Shown here: positions 58,341-64,000 of the stretch, piece after piece
Position numbering within the stretch: position 1 is the stretch's first letter
Layout of the letters: each line of letters starts with the position of its first letter
Source: Trichomonas vaginalis G3
Taxonomy: Eukaryota > Parabasalia > Trichomonadida > Trichomonadidae
Assembly: GCF_026262505.1 (NCBI RefSeq)
Contig: NC_067208.1
Coordinates: 8,875,962-8,939,961, forward strand
DNA length: 64,000 bases
Direction of reading: 5' to 3'
Notes under the pieces: generated by a model
Database searches by the model: none
What the model saw: only the letters and a program-made list of their open reading frames with translations
Told to the model about the DNA's origin: nothing
Translations under genes and position numbers: made by a program

Positions 58341-58699
58341 TTCTTGAACTGACATTCTCTCGTCAAATATTGACAGTACGCCAGTTTTTGACATAATATT
58401 GTATTATAAAACTTTCCTTAGTAATATCGGTCAGTTTTGAAGTTATATTTTTGTCTGCTTCAAGAACTTTCACCATTTCAGTTATACCAATTTCTTTGCT
58501 TTATGAAAATATTTTGGTTCAGCAAATATTGCTATTCTATAACATTTTCCATTGTTTGTGTAAAGAACTATTCTGTCAATGTATTTGTATTGTTTGTGAG
58601 TATAAACTTTGTTCTGCTTCAATTCAATAAGATATCCGAATACGTCCATCTTTTTATTCTAAGTAAAATGTCATTTCCGAAAATAGAAGCGTAAGTGTT

Positions 58700-60300
58700 T
58701 CAAAAGGTTTAATGGCGGTGGCAGATGTGAAGTTAAATTCACCAACTCAAACAAACAGTCAAAGTGTTGTTGTCAATGTCAAAGACAGAGATGTTGAAGT
58801 GGGGAAACCATACGAAGACGAGATGGTATAACAATTGTTCCTGTAAAAGAACAACAACATATCCTGAAGTTAGCAGAGACTTAAGTTCTGTTGCAGATAT
58901 TCGAAACGACTACCAACAACTGAAAGACAAACTTCAAACACAGGAGAAGATTTGTCAAGCTTTAGGTATAATGTTAAACTTGGGTCGAAACACAACCCTG
59001 TAAAAGTGAACTCATATGTCATTGCACCTCATGAAGTTTTGAAAGAACTATTGAAACTTTTGACAGAGGCAGACGATATAAACATCAAAGAAATAGAACC
59101 CGACATTAGTTGCTGTGGTGGTTTCATATAATGTCATTGACAAGATATACGTTATGAAAGGAGGTGAAACGTTGAACTTAAAGTATAGTTTCCCAGACGT
59201 CATAAAAATATTTGACGACCACAACATTTCATTAAAATTTATTTGCTAAGTAAAAATGTCAAAACTTCTTGAAAGATGTTTGAAGAAAAATAATATAGAC
59301 TTTATTTCATGTAAAGGACTTTACACACTTTTGAACGATATGAAAGACCCTGTTTGTTTGTTTCGTGTAGACAAAGGAAAGTTCTATGTCTTTACAAAAT
59401 ATTTTGAACTTCTTAGACAGAGAACTTCAAGAGAAACCATGTGAAAGTTTAGATGAAGTTCTTCTCCACTTTCAGAAAAACTTTTAAATATATATATAAA
59501 TGGCAGAAGATATAATGTTATACTATTACGACTAAAAACCCTGAGTCATATAATTCTATAACAACAAACTTACAAAGTCCTCAAGGACGGTATTGTAAAC
59601 TAACTTTAAACACAATGACGACTAAAGCCTGTTTTGCTCTTTTGACACCAGAAGACTTTTATTGTTGTGAATGGTAAAAAATACTCCTTTGAAGATACTT
59701 ACTCAGATATACACCAACAGGTTTTGTTGACTTATTTAATACTTTAAGTACGGGTGTAACATGTGCTGCAACTAGAGCAGGTTTCATTATGTTTGGATGT
59801 CCGACTGAGTTTACTATAAACGATATGAGCTATAATACAAAACTTATTTCTGGTTTTTACTACCAACAGTTTCCTATAACAGGAAAAGGTGTCATACAAG
59901 GAATGTCTATCCATTGACATTAAGCACACCAATCTTATATATTGTTTCAAACTTAGGTTCAAAGTGTTATTCGAATGTCGACAGAAACTATTATGCCAAA
60001 AGATACTTATGCGTATAACAATACTTTCTCTGCTGGTTGCCCTATTGTTCATTCGAATGGAGAATTTTCAACCTTAGTTGAACTCAAACACTTTGGCAAG
60101 TATAACGTTGACATTAGTTGACGCAAACTTTGTTCCTGTAAAACTTTTATGTCCTATGTATTTGTCAATGACGGCAGAAAGTTTCGAATTGGAAGATGCA
60201 ACTGGTGAAAGTATTGTATTACAAGAACAACCTTCAAACAACAAATAGCTCAAGAACAACAAATGCCAACAAATGCAACAACAAAGTCAAGAATAAAAAA
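58700..60300 (+). pseudogene. Polinton 2 small-gene region, unassigned
   Basis: Several short plus-strand coding-like stretches, broken, among them one starting SKLLERCLKKNNIDFISCKG at 59256. A beta-rich stretch at about 59.5-60.2 kb could be a minor capsid gene by position. No family motif convinced me. Confidence 0.35.
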
Positions 60301-60329
60301 AATATTTTTTTTATTTTTATAAAAATGTA

Positions 60330-61570
60330 CAGAATAGATGTTTTCAGATTTTTATGACTTCCAAGCATTCAGAAATATGTGTCCATTTAGAGGACTATAA
60401 CAAAGCAGTCGAGAATTTGAAACGTTTAGTCATTTTATGTCGACTCTGCCCCAGAATGTTATGTCATTGAAAGAATGGGATGTAGTCTTTAACAAACAAG
60501 AGCAACAATAGTTTCAGAACAAGAATAGACAGAAACTTAAGAAAATAAAAGTTGTACAAGTTGCATGAAGATGTTAGATGCTTTGGGATATCTTATTTGT
60601 CAAGTTAGAAGATTTTTCAGTTCGAGGTATAAAGTTCATATACACCTTCTCCAAAACTTCTATTCTATCTTCACTGGATATAAATATGAAAAGTAGAATG
60701 GAAAGAAAATATTATAGAAGCTTGGTTAGACCATGTCAAAGAAATTATATGCAAATGGAAACGAAAGAGTCTATGAGTATATCTTATGTTGGTTTGCAAA
60801 TATCTTACAACATCAAGGCTAAAAATGAAACTGCTCTCATTATTAAATTGGAAACAAGGAACAGGTAAAGAAACACATTTCTTTACAGATATCTTATGCA
60901 AACTATTAGAGGCTATTCAACCCGAATATGACAAACATAGAAAACATCTGTGGCAAGTTTAACTCCTCAATAGAGAATATGAAACTTATAGTTTGCAATG
61001 AACTTCAAATTATTAGATACAACAAAGTTTTGAACTCAGATGCTTTGAAGAGTCTTATAACAGACAAAGTTTGGAGTTGTTGAAAGAAAATATAAAGACC
61101 AAAGAGTTTGTGAAAATGTTTGCAAACTTCATTATGGTTTTCAAACATGCTGTTCCGATGAAGTTAGAAAGTTCTGACAGAAGATATGTAGTTGTCAGAA
61201 CATCAGATTCTCATATGCAAGATACAGAATATTTGACGACTTAGCAGAAACTTTTGACATCTGACTTTTACAACCACTTTGTTCTCATATTTTTATGAAC
61301 ATTAGATTATTTCTAAGTTTCAATCCAAGACAAATTCCACATACCGGAAGAGAGACAAACATTTGTTAGAAGCAAACAAGAGTGTATATGAACTGTTCAT
61401 AGAAGAAAGACTTTGAGTGTTTAGATGAAAAGTCTTTATATGATGAATTATAACAATATTGTCAAGAATATGGTTATATGACAGCGTCTAAACACGAACA
61501 TTCTTGGCAAATGTCAAAAGTCTTTTAGATGTTCAGAATGGTGTATATACAAAGAAAATTTTTTATGAGT
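60330..61570 (+). pseudogene. Polinton 2 primase-helicase relic (SF3)
   Basis: Broken sequence that parallels the Polinton 1 helicase in order: a Walker-A-like QGTGKE, then ENMKLIVCNELQII, then LNSDALKSLITD. The latter two correspond to ENKMFLVLNELKNV and FNALKSIITD in the intact gene at 21.7-24.0 kb. It is the best protein-level link between the two elements. Confidence 0.7.
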
Positions 61571-62176
61571 AAATTTTAAAAAAATATTTTTTTTATCCGA
61601 TAGAAAAAGATGACGAAATTCATCTCAGTAAATAAGTACATGTCAGGACTTAAAGAAAGAACTAGACCCATTTCACATAATTTGAAATGTTTACTTCTAC
61701 CATTTGAAAGTCTTCATTCAGCAAAGTTTGGAACATCGAACCAGTTAAGTTTGCTATTGTGACTAAAAATGGTGCGAAATTTGGAAGATCTAGACATAGA
61801 AAGGTTTGTTTAGCAGTCAACAGAAAGTTTTGACAGAAGGTTCTCAAACCTTAAAGAAGGCAAAGCATACAAACTGTTATACTTAGGAACCAAAAGAAGA
61901 CAACGACTTATGAATATTATGAGTCTAGATAGTGAAGTTCAAGGTTTAAATTGGGGTAAAAAGATTTTAGAGGCTAAAGCCAGTGTTTGCTCCTAAAGAG
62001 GAAGAGAACATTGGACATTGACCCAGGAAATGTTCTAAAAATAAAATTTTATTATTTACATTTGTTCATAATTTTCCTTTTTCTTCTGGACTGGTTCAGG
62101 TTCTTTCTTCTTCTTTTCTACTTTCTTTTCTTTCTTTTCTTTCTTTCTCTCTTCTTCATTCTCTGGTGGACTTATG

Positions 62177-62524
62177 TCAAATTTTCTCCGAACCATATTT
62201 CTGTAAAAGTTCTTTGTCCTTTAATAGCTCTTCTATTCTGTTTTCTAATTCATCTTCAGAACAGCGCATGTGTCTTCTTTGCATTCTAAGAAATTGTTGG
62301 ACTTCATCTTTCCAAGAGGCGTCATCTCTGTCAACAAGTCTGTCATGACAAATTTTAAGACTTCTTCTGCTTAATGTTTTTATGGTTCTTGTCTCATATT
62401 CCCAGAAACAGAACTTTAGAACAAATTCACCTTTCTTGTTTACACTATGTAAGATTTTATGGTCGACGGATGTTTTGCTGTCGAAAAGCTTGTCTCGAAT
62501 ATAGATAGCGAAATCGCTAGACAT
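62177..62524 (-). CDS. Polinton 2 minus-strand small protein, unknown
   Basis: 115 residues from ATG (SSDFAIYIRDKLFDSKTSVD...), with a mixed beta-like middle (GEFVLKFCFWEYETRTIKTL) and a charged helical C-terminus (EDELENRIEELLKDKELLQK). No stop interrupts it, unlike its neighbours. The pyrimidine-rich tract at 62.09-62.16 kb lies just downstream. No family recognised. Confidence 0.45.
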   Translation of the reverse strand: MSSDFAIYIRDKLFDSKTSVDHKILHSVNKKGEFVLKFCFWEYETRTIKTLSRRSLKICHDRLVDRDDASWKDEVQQFLRMQRRHMRCSEDELENRIEELLKDKELLQKYGSEKI

Positions 62525-62639
62525 TTTCTAAAAGATAAAAATTTTTAATTTTTCTAAAAAATAGTTAGAAAAAAAGTTTGCTGACATTGACAAGAAATTT
62601 TGAGAATGTTTTAAACAAGAACAAGAGGAAGTTAGAAAA

Positions 62640-63600
62640 TGCTCAGATTAAAAACCCATACATGACAAGTTCTTATTTGCTCAGAATGTATAACAGGTCT
62701 TAATTGGCGCCACCTGGGTCGGGTAAGACTTTCTTATTCTTAAAATGGCTGCACAACAACAAGAACTAGATGAGAAGAACCCATTCTATGAGTTAGTTGT
62801 TATTTGTAGTACTTCTTGTCAATTTGACCAAACCGTCAATTCGTTCAAAGATATTATAAAGAAGTCTAATTAGTATGTATAAAGGATACTGAGTTGTTAG
62901 TTTGATTGGAAATAAGAAGTACAAAGAAAAGAGTTTTGAAGTACAATGCTATAAATGAGTATATAAATTTCTAAGTTTAAAGACCCCAAATGAAGGAATG
63001 CAGAGAAAATTAGAGAAGAAACACTCAGAACAAAACAGAAAAGAGATAGAATACATTTCGAAGAAATTGCAAATCTTACGATTGGAGACTTACCCTCATA
63101 GGTGTCTTCTTATCTTAGATGATTTCGCCTCTCATCCTTTGTTAAGAACGAGAGAACAAAGACATGTGTCGAATTCTTAAGAAACTTAGGCACTTTAAAC
63201 ATTTCAGTCGTAATATGTAACAGGCAGCAAAGAGTTTAAGTAAGGATGTTAAAAGAATACTTACTGACATTGTACTTTTCCCCGGATGTCCGAAGACGAT
63301 TCATGGAACTTATGAAAGAGTCCATGCAGGTAAGTTTGACAGACATGAACTATGGGGAGAAGTACCAAAAGTCATACAAGAACCTCATACTTCTTCAGAA
63401 TTCATATCTACGCAAACAAAGTTTCAAAATTGTAAAAAGTACAAGCTTGAAAAATAAATGTTCATTCTACTCTACTTTGTTTGAAGTTGTCAAAATACTC
63501 TGTTATTTTTCCTTAACAATGGCAAATCTTTCTTTGAATGTAAAGTATTTGTACAACCTTTCATATCATAGTGTGTTTGAGGTAATCGTATCTTGAACTA
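62640..63600 (+). pseudogene. Polinton 2 genome-packaging ATPase relic
   Basis: A Walker A signature reads APPGSGKTF near 62.71 kb. A Walker-B-like LILDDFA near 63.11 kb is followed by text resembling the RH-containing region of FtsK/HerA-type packaging ATPases. The gene is broken. Confidence 0.6.
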
Positions 63601-64000
63601 TTTGTCACATCTTCATTGGGGTCATTTGAAATCGGTAAGTTTTTCGCGATAGAACCAATTTCTGTTCAGATTTGTAAATCTTACAGGTCGTTAAAAAGCA
63701 TTTTGTTGTTTTTTCTGACTAAATGCAACATAAACCATACTTTATCTTCTTCATTTTCCATCTCTTCCAGTATAAAATCATTTACTTTATTAGTTCTTTT
63801 CTTTCCTTTTGGTACCGAACGTGGTATTCTTTTCTGAATGCTTTTTGTCTTTTGCTTCAAGCTTGTTCTCTAGCTCTTCAGCGTTCTTGTCTATGAATTT
63901 CGTCAAAGAAGTTCTGTAAACATGCCATGCATAACGAGGCGTAAGCCCACATTGCAACAGCATTACAAGAAGTTCTATGTTACATTAATATCCTCTCAAA
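63601..64000. other. Polinton 2 sequence, unassigned
   Basis: About 400 bp to the window edge with Ser/Phe-rich short frames. I cannot identify a gene here. Confidence 0.4.

Larger units (their letters stand above)
53100..64000. mobile_element. Polinton (Maverick) 2, decayed, running off the right edge
   Basis: Recognisable parts in order: Gln-rich structural-type gene, repeat-bearing gene, capsid-type genes, primase-helicase, a minus-strand small gene and packaging ATPase. The left end cannot be fixed, because its partner repeat lies outside the window. A start near 53.1 kb is an estimate. The element is broken in several dozen places and therefore looks much older than Polinton 1. It belongs to another lineage, since protein matches between the two are weak except in the helicase. 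Confidence 0.8.

Overview
The window looks like nuclear DNA of a parabasalid protist, Trichomonas vaginalis or a close relative such as Tritrichomonas. The DNA is AT-rich and I saw no gene that needs an intron. Several genes have a TCA-pyrimidine-A/T initiator just before the ATG. There is a BspA-like leucine-rich-repeat gene, a D,D34D mariner of 1.3 kb like Tvmar1, and two Polinton (Maverick) elements, one complete and one running off the right edge. Together they occupy about half the window.

Left host block (1-11,476): an edge-truncated pecanex-like membrane protein, an armadillo-like helical protein, a MAT1-like protein without a RING finger, a tRNA-Gln(CTG), a TTAA-flanked MITE, a frameshifted BspA-like gene, a GT61-type glycosyltransferase, a beta-helix protein and a protein kinase.

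Polinton 1 (11,483-33,332, 21.85 kb) has a 6-bp target duplication (TTTGTT) and 373-bp terminal inverted repeats that are over 99% identical. It carries a major capsid protein, a packaging-ATPase relic, small amphipathic proteins, penton-like candidates, a phage-like tail-fibre protein, a KilA-N protein, a primase-helicase, an integrase and a protein-primed DNA polymerase B with an HNH module inside it. It holds two nested insertions: a mariner in the polymerase gene, and a 1.2-kb non-autonomous element packed with hairpins. The primase-helicase sits in an inverted-repeat cassette with phased 8-bp iterons. A 24-bp box recurs at the divergent promoters and in both terminal repeats.

Middle host block (33,339-53,100): a multi-pass membrane protein, a tandemly duplicated array of beta-helix genes interleaved with copies of the 3' end of a DENN-domain gene, the full DENN gene, a SAPS-like phosphatase regulator, two more beta-helix genes in direct orientation, a gene-free 2.3-kb TTAA element, a type I membrane protein, a further beta-helix gene and an unrecognised acidic-tailed protein whose promoter holds seven AACGG (Myb-type) cores.

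Polinton 2 (about 53,100 to beyond 64,000) belongs to another lineage and is heavily decayed. Capsid, primase-helicase and packaging-ATPase relics remain recognisable.

The strongest candidates for something undescribed are the ~110-bp periodic hairpin array at 17.4-17.9 kb, related GC-rich double hairpins elsewhere (one flanked by a 10-bp direct repeat), the iteron cassette around the primase-helicase, and the beta-helix family that mostly lacks in-frame ATG starts.
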